From: an uncultured Acidimicrobiales bacterium
GTDB taxonomy: Bacteria; Actinomycetota; Acidimicrobiia; Acidimicrobiales; SZUA-35
DNA: 43,268 nucleotides
Direction of reading: 5' to 3'
Assembly (NCBI GenBank): GCA_938009905.1
Contig: CALLGK010000034.1
Location: 1 to 43,268 of the forward strand
In this document: positions 24,587 through 31,772 of the stretch, piece by piece
Numbering within the stretch: position 1 is the first letter of the stretch
Layout: every line of letters starts with the position of its first letter
Program-made: the position numbers and the translations under genes
The notes under the pieces: generated by a model
The model's database searches: none
The model's input: the letters and a program-made list of their open reading frames with translations, nothing else
What the model was told of the DNA's origin: nothing

Positions 24587-25864
24587 ATGACAGCCAACGG
24601 CGAACTCAAGCGCCAACTCGGCGTCTCAGACGCCGTGATCATCGGGGCCGGATCGATGATCGGCGCCGGTGTGTTTGCTGCGTGGGGTCCGGCCGCCGAC
24701 GCAGCGGGCACAGGGTTGATCATCGGCCTCGTGGTGGCGGGTGTCGTTGCACTGTGCAATGCCATGTCTTCCGCACAGCTTGCGGCTCTTCATCCGGAGT
24801 CTGGCGGCACCTATGTGTATGCCCGCAAGGAGCTCAGCCCGTTCTGGGGCCACGTTGCCGGGTGGGGTTTCGTGGTGGGAAAGACAGCGTCATGTGCGGC
24901 CATGGCGCTCACGGTCGGTGCGTATGTGTGGCCAGAACAAGCCAGAGCCGTTGCCGTCGTTGCTGCCATTGCCATCGCCGCCGTGAACATCGGAGGTCTG
25001 AGCCGCACGGTGCAGGTCACACGGGTGCTCCTGATTGTTTCGCTCACCGCGCTCACTGCCGTGGTCGCATCGGGAACAGCCAGCGATGGCTTCGACGTCG
25101 GCCGGATCACTCCGATCGACTCGAGCCTTCGCGACATCTTGCAATCTGCCGGTCTGCTGTTCTTCGCCTTCGCCGGCTACGCCCGCATCGCAACGTTGGG
25201 TGAAGAGGTCAAGGAGCCGCACGTGACCATCCCACGAGCGATCCCCGTTGCCCTCCTCGGCGTCCTCGCTCTCTACGCCGTTGTTGGCATCACCACGCTG
25301 TCGACGATGCCAGCCGACGACCTCGCAGCAACCGGAGCGCCGCTTGACTTGGTTGCGAAGGCTGGAGGGTTCGAGGGAGCCCGGCTCGTCGCTCGAATCG
25401 GCGCCGGAATCGCCGCATGCGGCGTGCTTCTTAACCTGATCCCGGGCGTGTCGCGTACGACACTGGCGATGGCTCGGCGGCACGAGCTGCCCACCTGGTT
25501 TGCGCATGTCGACGCCAAACGACAGCTGCCGCTTCGAGCCGAGCTCACGGTGACAGTCGTGGTGATCGCCCTCGTGCTGCTGCTCGATTTGCGGAGTGCA
25601 ATCACCGTCTCCGGAACCGCCGTGCTCACGTACTACGCGCTCACCAATGCGTCGGCGCTTGCGCTCGCCCCAGAGCAGCGTCGGTGGCCGGCTGCGTTCG
25701 CCGTTGTCGGCTTGGTTGGCTGCGTTGTGCTCATCGTTTCACTGCCACCTCGGGCGCTGATCGGTGGGCTTGTCGTTCTGGTTCTTGGCATCGCAGCCCG
25801 CCAGGTGGCACAGAGGGTGGGCGGCGTCGGTACGGAAGACAGAACTGAAAGCGACAACCACTAG
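24587..25864 (+). CDS. APC family amino acid permease
   Basis: This 425-aa protein has about 12 hydrophobic segments. The first begins with DAVIIGAGSMIGAGVFAAWG, the substrate-binding glycine motif of APC (LeuT-fold) transporters. A further conserved block is FFAFAGYARIATLGEEVKEPHVTIPRAI (about 183-210), typical of the APC/cationic amino acid group. It should import an amino acid or related amine by proton symport. The ATG at 24587 is 30 nt from the divergent amidase start, so the two may share regulation. A dienelactone hydrolase gene follows after 29 nt on the same strand. Confidence 0.9.
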   Translation: MTANGELKRQLGVSDAVIIGAGSMIGAGVFAAWGPAADAAGTGLIIGLVVAGVVALCNAMSSAQLAALHPESGGTYVYARKELSPFWGHVAGWGFVVGKTASCAAMALTVGAYVWPEQARAVAVVAAIAIAAVNIGGLSRTVQVTRVLLIVSLTALTAVVASGTASDGFDVGRITPIDSSLRDILQSAGLLFFAFAGYARIATLGEEVKEPHVTIPRAIPVALLGVLALYAVVGITTLSTMPADDLAATGAPLDLVAKAGGFEGARLVARIGAGIAACGVLLNLIPGVSRTTLAMARRHELPTWFAHVDAKRQLPLRAELTVTVVVIALVLLLDLRSAITVSGTAVLTYYALTNASALALAPEQRRWPAAFAVVGLVGCVVLIVSLPPRALIGGLVVLVLGIAARQVAQRVGGVGTEDRTESDNH

Positions 25865-25893
25865 GGTCGCGGTCGCACGAAACGGAGCCATCG

Positions 25894-26616
25894 TTGATCG
25901 AAACCGAAGTCGATATCACGACCCCCGAGGGTGAGATGAAAACGTTCATCTACCACCCAGAAGACGACGGACCGCACCCGATCGTTCTGTATTTGATGGA
26001 CGCCCCGAGCATTCGCCCCGCTCTGAAAGACATGGCCTCGCGTCTGGCCACCGCCGGCTACTACGTGATGCTCCCCTACCTCTTCTATCGAGGCGGTCCC
26101 TACAAAGAGTTCGGGCTCAGCGATCCAGACATGCACGAGCGCTTCGAGCTCATGGACGGGGTGACCCCCACCAACATCTTGAGTGATGCTGCGGCCCTTC
26201 TCAGCTACGCCGACAACGACGACGACGCTCGCGACGGCAAGTTCGGCGCCGTCGGATTTTGCATGAGTGGCGGGCTCGCCATCTCACTGGCGAGAGCAAT
26301 GCCAGACCGCATGGCTGCAGCTGCGTCGATCCACGGCGCCTGGCTGGTGCGAGACTCGGCCGACTCCCCCCACCTAAATCTCGACACGGTCGCTGCCGAG
26401 GTCTACCTCGGATGGGCCGACAACGACAGCACGGCCCCAGTTGAAGAGATTCCCATCATGACTGAGGCGCTTGAAGCGGCAGGCGTGCGTTACACGCTCG
26501 ATTTCTACACAGACGCCGTCCACGGCTACGCCCCGCCCGGCGGCGAGCGGTACAACCGTGCTGCGTCAGAACAGCACTGGGAACGAGTCCATTCGATGAT
26601 GCGACGTAACCTCTGA
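25894..26616 (+). CDS. Dienelactone hydrolase family protein
   Basis: This 240-aa alpha/beta hydrolase has the dienelactone hydrolase layout: nucleophile Cys123 in GFCMSGGLA, an Asp at 176 or 178 (GWADNDST), and His210 in DAVHGYAPPG. The Cys-Asp-His triad is the family hallmark, in place of Ser. Substrate is unknown; these enzymes cleave lactones or esters. The start is TTG at 25894, chosen because GGAG lies 7-8 nt upstream and the protein begins as relatives do (IETEVDITTPEG). The next small gene starts 1 nt after its stop, suggesting coupled translation. Confidence 0.9.
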   Translation: MIETEVDITTPEGEMKTFIYHPEDDGPHPIVLYLMDAPSIRPALKDMASRLATAGYYVMLPYLFYRGGPYKEFGLSDPDMHERFELMDGVTPTNILSDAAALLSYADNDDDARDGKFGAVGFCMSGGLAISLARAMPDRMAAAASIHGAWLVRDSADSPHLNLDTVAAEVYLGWADNDSTAPVEEIPIMTEALEAAGVRYTLDFYTDAVHGYAPPGGERYNRAASEQHWERVHSMMRRNL

Positions 26617-26617
26617 C

Positions 26618-26962
26618 ATGGCTGAACTCATCGAAACAGGCGACGGTTTCACCGTGACACTCAGCCGCTGGGAGCACTTCGGAGCGATTAAGCGCAAAGA
26701 CATCTACGTCCCGCTCAGCTCGGTGAAGCAAGCTCGCTGGTCCGGCAACCTCTTCAACGAGATCCGCGGTGTGCGGGTCCCGGGAACGTCGATTCCTGGC
26801 CGGCTTGCCCTTGGGACCTGGCGCGTCAACCACGACAAAGACTTCGTCGCTTGGTACCGCGACGAGCCTGGCTATGTGATCGATCTTGTCGACCACGACT
26901 TCGTCCGCCTGGTGATATCTAGTGACCGGTTCGATCTCATCGACGACCCGGAGACTCGCTGA
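26618..26962 (+). CDS. Conserved hypothetical small protein (PH-domain-like)
   Basis: This 114-aa protein is mostly beta strands, with the pattern IYVPLSSVKQARW, GVRVPGTSIPGR, LGTWRVNHDKDFVAWYRD and LVDHDFVRLVIS. This looks like the bacterial PH-like fold found in small actinobacterial proteins of unknown role. No signal peptide or membrane span is visible. It begins 1 nt after the dienelactone hydrolase stop, so the two are co-translated. I cannot assign a function. Confidence 0.7.
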   Translation: MAELIETGDGFTVTLSRWEHFGAIKRKDIYVPLSSVKQARWSGNLFNEIRGVRVPGTSIPGRLALGTWRVNHDKDFVAWYRDEPGYVIDLVDHDFVRLVISSDRFDLIDDPETR

Positions 26963-26973
26963 ACTCAGCGAGT
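26954..26973. terminator. Bidirectional hairpin at a convergent junction
   Basis: ACTCGCTG and CAGCGAGT form an 8-bp stem with an AACT loop, overlapping the stop codon of the small PH-like gene and lying in the 23-nt gap before the convergent gene's stop. No strong T-run is present. Confidence 0.45.
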
Positions 26974-26985
26974 TGAAAGCTTTGA

Positions 26986-27429
26986 TCAGGCGGGGAACGA
27001 CGCGATGTCGTCAGCCAGGATGCTGGCGTGGGCCTTGGCCTGATCCCAGCGATCTTCGATGAGCGAACCGGGACGGGGTGGCGAGATGCCAACGAACGTC
27101 GACGGTGGCAGGTCGGGGCGGTCGAACAGGGCAATGTCGAAGTCGACAGCCTTGCCGAGCGGAGCCTCAACGACGAGAGCCACTCGCTTCTCTTCTGGGT
27201 CGTGCATGTACATCACGACGTGGGAAGGAATGCCGCGATCGGGCTCTGGCTGGTACTCGCCGCTCAAGATGGCAAGCGCTCCCTCCGGTCCGAAGATCGA
27301 CGGTTCGAGCGAAGAGAACTGATTCTCTTCGTCGAACTCTGGAGAGTGAAAGTCTCCTGGCGTCTGGTACGCCACGAAGTACGAGCCTTCTCCAATTGGT
27401 CCACACGACAGACTTGGCCACTGAGCCAC
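26986..27429 (-). CDS. Hypothetical protein
   Basis: I do not recognise this 147-aa protein. It is acidic and Pro-rich at its ends, with a central beta-rich part (SHVVMYMHDPEEKRVALVVEA, about 69-89). No signal peptide, membrane span or metal-binding motif is visible. The start is GTG at 27429, with AAAGGG about 10 nt upstream. It lies between a convergent PH-like gene and the terminator of the CAP-domain gene, apparently as a single-gene unit. Codon use is consistent with coding. Confidence 0.6.
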   Translation of the reverse strand: MAQWPSLSCGPIGEGSYFVAYQTPGDFHSPEFDEENQFSSLEPSIFGPEGALAILSGEYQPEPDRGIPSHVVMYMHDPEEKRVALVVEAPLGKAVDFDIALFDRPDLPPSTFVGISPPRPGSLIEDRWDQAKAHASILADDIASFPA

Positions 27430-27524
27430 GAGTGATCACCCTTTCCAAACACGTCGAGATGCGACGACCCCCCATTGTTACGCCTTGAGACGCCGGTTAC
27501 ATGCACTGTCGCAAATAGCGCAAC

Positions 27525-27550
27525 GACGGGCCGAAAAGTGTCGGCCCGTC
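27525..27550 (-). terminator. Hairpin terminator after the CAP-domain gene
   Basis: GACGGGCCGA (27525-27534) and TCGGCCCGTC (27541-27550) form a perfect 10-bp stem with a 6-nt loop, 55 nt past the CAP gene stop on the minus strand. There is no pure T-run after it. Confidence 0.55.
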
Positions 27551-27604
27551 ATGCTCAATGATCTGTGGGTTGTTGACCGCTCGTACGTCGGTCGGGTGGG
27601 CCGG

Positions 27605-28624
27605 TTAGGCCGTCTGAGTCTGGGTGCGGAACTCGGTCGAGTCACTGAAGAACAGCATCACTTCGCCTCGGTTCATCGCACCGATATCGAGGTTGTTCAA
27701 CCAGAAGCTGTAGCCGGTGTCATCAGGATTACGGCAGAGCACGTTCTGGTAGACCAAGTTGGTGAACTGGAAGTTCGAGATCTGGCCGTAGGTAGCGTTG
27801 AACTCCGTGCTGTCTGCAAAGAAGGCGCTGATCTCACGCATTGACATCTGTCCGGTGTTGACCTGGTTGAGCCAGAAGTCGAAGCCGGCCTTGTCTGGCA
27901 CTCGAGAGAAGTAGGCGACGTAGAGGCGGAACACCTGACCGCCGACCGGGTCGGTTGTCATCGAGCCGAGGTGGGTGGCGTCCGATGGGGTGTAGAAGGA
28001 GCAGCTGGCGTTGGCTTGGACGGGGTTGCTGCTGGACTCACAGGTTGAGCCTTGGTCGGGGTTGGTCACCACGGGGTTGGCTGGTGGAACGCCACCCGAG
28101 TTGCTCATGGCGACGTGATCGTCTGAGGTGAAGTGCATCACGGTGTACAGGCGACCGCTTGGTGCGCAGGCCAGGCCGATACCGATGTGGGTGAAGCCCG
28201 TGCTGAGAATGTTGGCTCGGTGCCCTGACGAGTTCATCAGATTGTGCACGGCCTGGTTGGTGGTGCCGTGGTTGTAGGCGAGATTTTCGCCGGCGCCCCA
28301 GATGCCCTGGCCCGAGAAGTACCAGTCGTGAACGTTGGCGTTGAACATGGCGTGGCCATCAAGCTGGCCGATGTTGTTCAAGTGGTTCGCCACGTCAGTG
28401 GCGTATCCCTCCGCGAGAGCGAGGCGCTGCAATGGAGCGAGGCCTCGAGCCGCCCGTTCTGCGTTGACTTGAGCGAAGACTTCGCTCGACATCTCGGCAT
28501 AGTTCGGAGCAGCAGATGCGGGTGCCGGGGCGATCGCAATGGTCATCAACGTCGCAGCCAACAACGAGAGAGCCATCGTTATCCGAAGGAGTGCCCGTAG
28601 GGGGTTGAGAGTTGGTCGCCGCAT
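27605..28624 (-). CDS. Secreted CAP-domain protein with C-terminal DUF4214
   Basis: This 339-aa protein begins with a signal peptide (LLAATLMTIAIAPAPASA, cleavage near 38). A CAP/SCP (PR-1-like) domain follows at about 42-168, with GENLAYNHG and the signature NLMNSSGHRANILSTGFTHIGIG. The C-terminal half (about 225-335) matches DUF4214 by its repeated LYVAYFSRVPDKAGFDFWLNQ and FTNLVYQNVLCRNPDDTGYSFWLN blocks. CAP domains bind lipids or act on peptides; DUF4214 occurs in surface and secreted proteins. It is likely secreted or cell-wall-associated. The ATG at 28624 is the start. A hairpin terminator follows. Confidence 0.88.
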   Translation of the reverse strand: MRRPTLNPLRALLRITMALSLLAATLMTIAIAPAPASAAPNYAEMSSEVFAQVNAERAARGLAPLQRLALAEGYATDVANHLNNIGQLDGHAMFNANVHDWYFSGQGIWGAGENLAYNHGTTNQAVHNLMNSSGHRANILSTGFTHIGIGLACAPSGRLYTVMHFTSDDHVAMSNSGGVPPANPVVTNPDQGSTCESSSNPVQANASCSFYTPSDATHLGSMTTDPVGGQVFRLYVAYFSRVPDKAGFDFWLNQVNTGQMSMREISAFFADSTEFNATYGQISNFQFTNLVYQNVLCRNPDDTGYSFWLNNLDIGAMNRGEVMLFFSDSTEFRTQTQTA

Positions 28625-28770
28625 GTCGTTCGATCGATCCAGTCAGAGATTCAAAAGTGCTCGCTCTCTCAACGTCGGCGGATCGACCGGGTTTTCTTGA
28701 GGCCTCCGGGTGATTGTCTGCGGGAATGATTCGTTCGACCCATGGATGGACGTGGATCTGCGTCGAGACG

Positions 28771-28804
28771 CGTCAAGACCCGCCTCGAAAGGCGGGTCTT
28801 GACG
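28771..28804 (-). terminator. Long perfect hairpin after the predicted selenoprotein gene
   Basis: CGTCAAGACCCGCCT (28771-28785) and its exact complement (28790-28804) form a 15-bp stem closed by a CGAA tetraloop. It lies 20 nt past the stop on the minus strand. No T-run follows, as with other terminators here. Confidence 0.65.
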
Positions 28805-28823
28805 TGTCGTTCTGTGGGGTGGG

Positions 28824-29462
28824 TTAGCTGTTCAGCTTCTCCCACGCCTCCAAACTGGTCTCGGCCATCACCCGATGATCACGGGCGATCTTGGCCGTCT
28901 CCTTGTCTGGCAAGCGGCCACCGATTGCGATGGCACCAAAGCGATTGCCAGCGAAGTAGGCGGCGTAGCGATCAACGGGGAAGAAGCCGCCGAGGTCGGC
29001 CGGGGCCGTGGCCTCTGCCACCCACTCACCGGGCGAAACCGCATCGAGATTGAGCCCGCTCAGGGCCTCCATCACTTCTGCGTCTGTGGTGCGGTCGGCG
29101 AAGTCACGACCGTTGTATCGATACGCCTCGGTGCCGTCCGGGGCGATCACGATCATGGCCGGCAGAGCGATGCCACCTCGATCCTCTGGATCGAACAGAT
29201 CGAGGCCCTTCAGGATCGCTTCGCCTCCTGGATCGGCGACCATCGTGATGTGTTTCAGCTTCCAGCGTTCGGCCATGCCGGCCTGACGTTCGTCGTCGTT
29301 TACCGAGACCGCGATGACCTCTGCACCGGCGCCGTGAATGTCGTCAATCGTTGATTCCAGCCGCACGAGCTGGGCGCAGCAATACGGTCACCAGTCGCCT
29401 CGATAGGTCATCAGGATGATGGCCCCTGAGCTGCGGCGGAGGTTGAGAACGGCGTCGTACAT
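28824..29462 (-). CDS. Predicted selenoprotein: AhpC/TSA-like thioredoxin-fold protein with in-frame UGA
   Basis: Read with UGA (29388-29390) as selenocysteine, this is one 212-aa thioredoxin-fold protein. The first 24 residues end IILMTYRGDW, then Sec25-Pro26-Tyr27-Cys28-Cys29 and AQLVRLESTIDDIHGAGAEVIAVSVND. Relatives have Trp-Cys-Pro-x-Cys at this point, so UGA replaces the redox Cys and makes a U-x-x-C motif. The ATG at 29462 follows AAAGGTGG. A hairpin with GU in its loop lies 15-31 nt past the UGA. Without readthrough, a 24-aa peptide and a headless 180-aa ORF remain. A pseudogene, a TGC-to-TGA error, or near-cognate Cys insertion are alternatives; UGA is otherwise used as a normal stop here. 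Confidence 0.8.
29357..29373 (-). promoter_or_regulatory. Candidate bacterial SECIS hairpin
   Basis: On the coding strand, CCAGC (15-19 nt after the UGA) pairs with GCTGG (27-31 nt after), optionally extended by a U-G pair. The loop UCGUGCG places GU at 22-23 nt from the UGA. The distance and loop guanine suit known bacterial SECIS elements, which vary widely between species. An outer UUG/CAA pairing can extend it. Confidence 0.6.
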
Positions 29463-29555
29463 GGCTCCCACCTTTTCACCGTCTTCCCAGCGACGCCAAC
29501 AGCGAAACGCGCATCGCTGGTCGCTCCTCGTCGGCCGGCCATCTATGTTTGGACC

Positions 29556-30119
29556 ATGAGCAAGAACCTTCGTCAATTCACCAAAGCCGTGTACGCCTTC
29601 GACGCTGTCGTGAACCGCGTCGAGGCTGACGCATGGGGCAACCAGACCCCCTGCGATGAGTGGGACGCCCGGGCGCTCGTCGAGCACCAGTGCGCGGTAC
29701 TTCGAGGCGTCACCGAGGTCGCGCAGTCGGGTGCAATGGCGGCGCCGAATCCCCCCGACGACATGTCGGATCCCGCAGCCACGTGGGCCGAGACTCGCGA
29801 CGGCGTGCTTGGCGCGCTCGACTCGGCCGGCACCTTGAACCAACAGGGTCCGTTCTGGTTCAACGCCGAGACCGTGAACGACATGATCGGCATCGTTACC
29901 TGGGATCCACTGGTGCACTCGTGGGACTTGGCGAAGGCTACGGGTCAAGACCCGGCCATGAACGAGGCGTTGGTGCAGGCCAGCCTCGAGACGCTGCAGC
30001 CGATGGCCGGCATGCTCTCGAAGTCGGGGCGCACCGCAGAGGCACTCGAGGTCGACAGCGCTTCGGTCATCGACCAGTACCTGGCACTCGTGGGCCGAGA
30101 TCCGGCTTGGACGCCGTAG
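29556..30119 (+). CDS. TIGR03086-family metal-binding protein (DinB/mycothiol-related fold)
   Basis: This 187-aa protein has the features of the TIGR03086 group: TPCDEWDARALVEHQ (about 31-45) and a second metal-binding region WDPLVHSWDLAKATGQDP (about 115-132). Members share a four-helix bundle with mycothiol-dependent maleylpyruvate isomerases and DinB proteins. The reaction is unknown; His44 and His121 are likely metal ligands. It diverges from the predicted selenoprotein across 93 nt, which may point to a shared thiol/redox theme, but this is inference. A strong hairpin terminator follows. Confidence 0.82.
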   Translation: MSKNLRQFTKAVYAFDAVVNRVEADAWGNQTPCDEWDARALVEHQCAVLRGVTEVAQSGAMAAPNPPDDMSDPAATWAETRDGVLGALDSAGTLNQQGPFWFNAETVNDMIGIVTWDPLVHSWDLAKATGQDPAMNEALVQASLETLQPMAGMLSKSGRTAEALEVDSASVIDQYLALVGRDPAWTP

Positions 30120-30142
30120 CCGAGGGCCCTTCAGCCTTCGTG

Positions 30143-30184
30143 GCTGATCTCGTACCCGCTCTCCCCAACGGGTACGAGATCAGC
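30143..30184 (+). terminator. Long perfect hairpin after the TIGR03086 gene
   Basis: A 16-bp perfect stem (GCTGATCTCGTACCCG, 30143-30158, with its complement 30169-30184) and a 10-nt loop starts 24 nt after the stop. Only a weak TTT follows downstream. Confidence 0.6.
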
Positions 30185-30291
30185 GGCATCGAGTTTACGT
30201 AGTTGGCCCTCCGATGGCGGATCGGGCGAAAAAGTTCACGTTCTCGCAAGAACTGTCAACCGATGACTGATCAGAAGCGTTGTTCTCTGTG

Positions 30292-30858
30292 ATGGAGCAT
30301 TTTCCTTCTAAACAGCGGGCAGTCGGCGGCACGCCCGATGGGCGTCGAGAGCCATTCACGACTGATGCTTCACGTTTCTTCGCCGACGTGAAAGATCCGC
30401 TCGTTGGTGCGCTGACGATTCGAACGGGCAGTCGGCCGTTGGCGGAAGACTTGGCTCAGGAGGCGATCGCAAGGGCCCTTGCCAACTGGCCGGTCGTCTC
30501 GACAATGACCAATCCTCGAGGCTGGGTCTTCAAGGTGGCGTTCAATCTCTCGACGTCACACTGGCGTCGGCTGCGAGCCCGGCGCCGAGCTGAAGCGCGA
30601 GACACGACAGGCGAGCATCCGCATCCTGGCCCCGAACTGCTCACGGTCGATCAGCTCGTGCTGCGAGACGCCATCGCAACATTGAGCCCGCGCCAGCAAG
30701 AGGTCGTGATCCTCCGCCACTTCGTTCGCATGAGCGTGGCCGAAACGGCCGAGACACTCGGCGTGACTCCCGGGACCGTCAAGACCCTGAACCATCGAGC
30801 GTTTGCTCAGCTTCGAACGTCCCTCGCCTCGGTGATGGGAGATGCTGATGGCGACTGA
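30292..30858 (+). CDS. ECF-type RNA polymerase sigma-70 factor
   Basis: This 188-aa protein is an extracytoplasmic-function sigma factor of the SigE-like type. Region 2 (about 32-100) has LAEDLAQEAIARALANW and NPRGWVFKVAFNLSTSHWRR. Region 4 (about 125-180) has LSPRQQEVVILRHFVRMSVAETAETLGVTPGTVKTLNHRAFAQLR, a clear helix-turn-helix. I prefer the ATG at 30292; a TTG at 30280 is possible, and no strong ribosome site is seen. Its 3' end overlaps the start of a membrane ankyrin protein, which takes the place of a typical anti-sigma gene. A GTTCT-CGCA-AGAAC inverted repeat lies at 30240-30253 upstream. Confidence 0.9.
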   Translation: MEHFPSKQRAVGGTPDGRREPFTTDASRFFADVKDPLVGALTIRTGSRPLAEDLAQEAIARALANWPVVSTMTNPRGWVFKVAFNLSTSHWRRLRARRRAEARDTTGEHPHPGPELLTVDQLVLRDAIATLSPRQQEVVILRHFVRMSVAETAETLGVTPGTVKTLNHRAFAQLRTSLASVMGDADGD

Positions 30859-31750
30859 TCAGCTCACACCAGAAGAGCTCGGCCGAGCGTTGTCGAGGCT
30901 TGCCGGACCGCCAGACGCGGCCGTGCTCGAGAGTGCAACTCGGCAGAGGGCCAAGCAGATTCGCAGGCGCCGACACTTGGGGCGTGGCATCGGGGCCACC
31001 GTGGCGTTGGTGCTAACGATAGGCGTCGGTATCGAGCTGGCCGATCGGCTGAACGGAGAAGAGACCGTTGCGATTGAGGCCGGCTCCCCAGACCCCGCAA
31101 CACCACTCACCACGCAGCTCAGCGAGCCACTCGTGGCGCCGGCACCAACCGTCGAAGTCTTGATCGAAGCGGTTCGCAACGATGACCTCGCCGCCATCTC
31201 GGCCCTTCTCGACGCAGGCGCCGACATCGACCAGCCGGGTGACTTCGGATTTACCCCGCTCATGATTGCCTCGATCCGAGGCAACGCGGAATCAGTGCAG
31301 CTGCTTGCCGACCGAGGGGCAAACCCCAATCTGTTCAGTTCGTCTGGCTACACGGCCCTACAGCTCGCTGCCCGAAGCGGCAATGCCGACGTTGTGCTCG
31401 TTCTCGCGGCACTCGGCGTCGACCTCGAGACAGCAGCAGAGACTCGTTTCGGACCAACGGCGTTGATGATTGCGGTGAGCCATGATCAACGGGCATCGAT
31501 CGATGCCCTCATCGACGCCGGCGCAGATGTGAGCGCAGTCGATCAGACCGGACGCCCGCTTGTTCACTACGCGCTCGACACGCTCGACATCCGTCCTGAC
31601 GACGCCACCGCTCGGGCACTGGTGGCGACAATTTCTGAGGCCGGAGCTGTGATCACCACACCTGATGGCGAGGTCGTGCGATTGTCCGATCTTCCGCTGG
31701 ACGATGTGATGGAGCTTCTTATCAACGCCGACTCGCCGAGACAGTCGTGA
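30848..31750 (+). CDS. Membrane-anchored ankyrin-repeat protein, possible anti-sigma partner
   Basis: This 300-aa protein has a basic cytoplasmic N-terminus of about 45 residues (LTPEELGRALSRLAG, then RQRAKQIRRRR), one membrane span (about 46-63) and an outside region with roughly four ankyrin repeats (about 100-260). The repeats are recognised by FTPLMIASIRGNAESVQLLADRGA and TALQLAARSGNADVVLVLAALG. I use the ATG at 30848 because GGGAG lies 6 nt upstream; an ATG at 30842 is the alternative. Either overlaps the sigma gene. Topology and position match an anti-sigma factor, but no known anti-sigma domain is recognisable, so this role is inference. Confidence 0.85.
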   Translation: MATDQLTPEELGRALSRLAGPPDAAVLESATRQRAKQIRRRRHLGRGIGATVALVLTIGVGIELADRLNGEETVAIEAGSPDPATPLTTQLSEPLVAPAPTVEVLIEAVRNDDLAAISALLDAGADIDQPGDFGFTPLMIASIRGNAESVQLLADRGANPNLFSSSGYTALQLAARSGNADVVLVLAALGVDLETAAETRFGPTALMIAVSHDQRASIDALIDAGADVSAVDQTGRPLVHYALDTLDIRPDDATARALVATISEAGAVITTPDGEVVRLSDLPLDDVMELLINADSPRQS

Positions 31751-31772
31751 CCAGATCAAGCGTCGAACGGTC

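Noticed and set aside
28824-29366. Independent 180-aa peroxiredoxin-like gene starting at GTG 29366
   Set aside because: It would lack the first strand and the redox motif, which are present in the same frame just upstream across the UGA. The joined reading is more convincing.
28824-29462. UGA as Trp (alternative genetic code)
   Set aside because: UGA is used as a normal stop throughout, including several ATGA and GTGA overlaps, and the site is a Cys column in relatives, not a Trp column.
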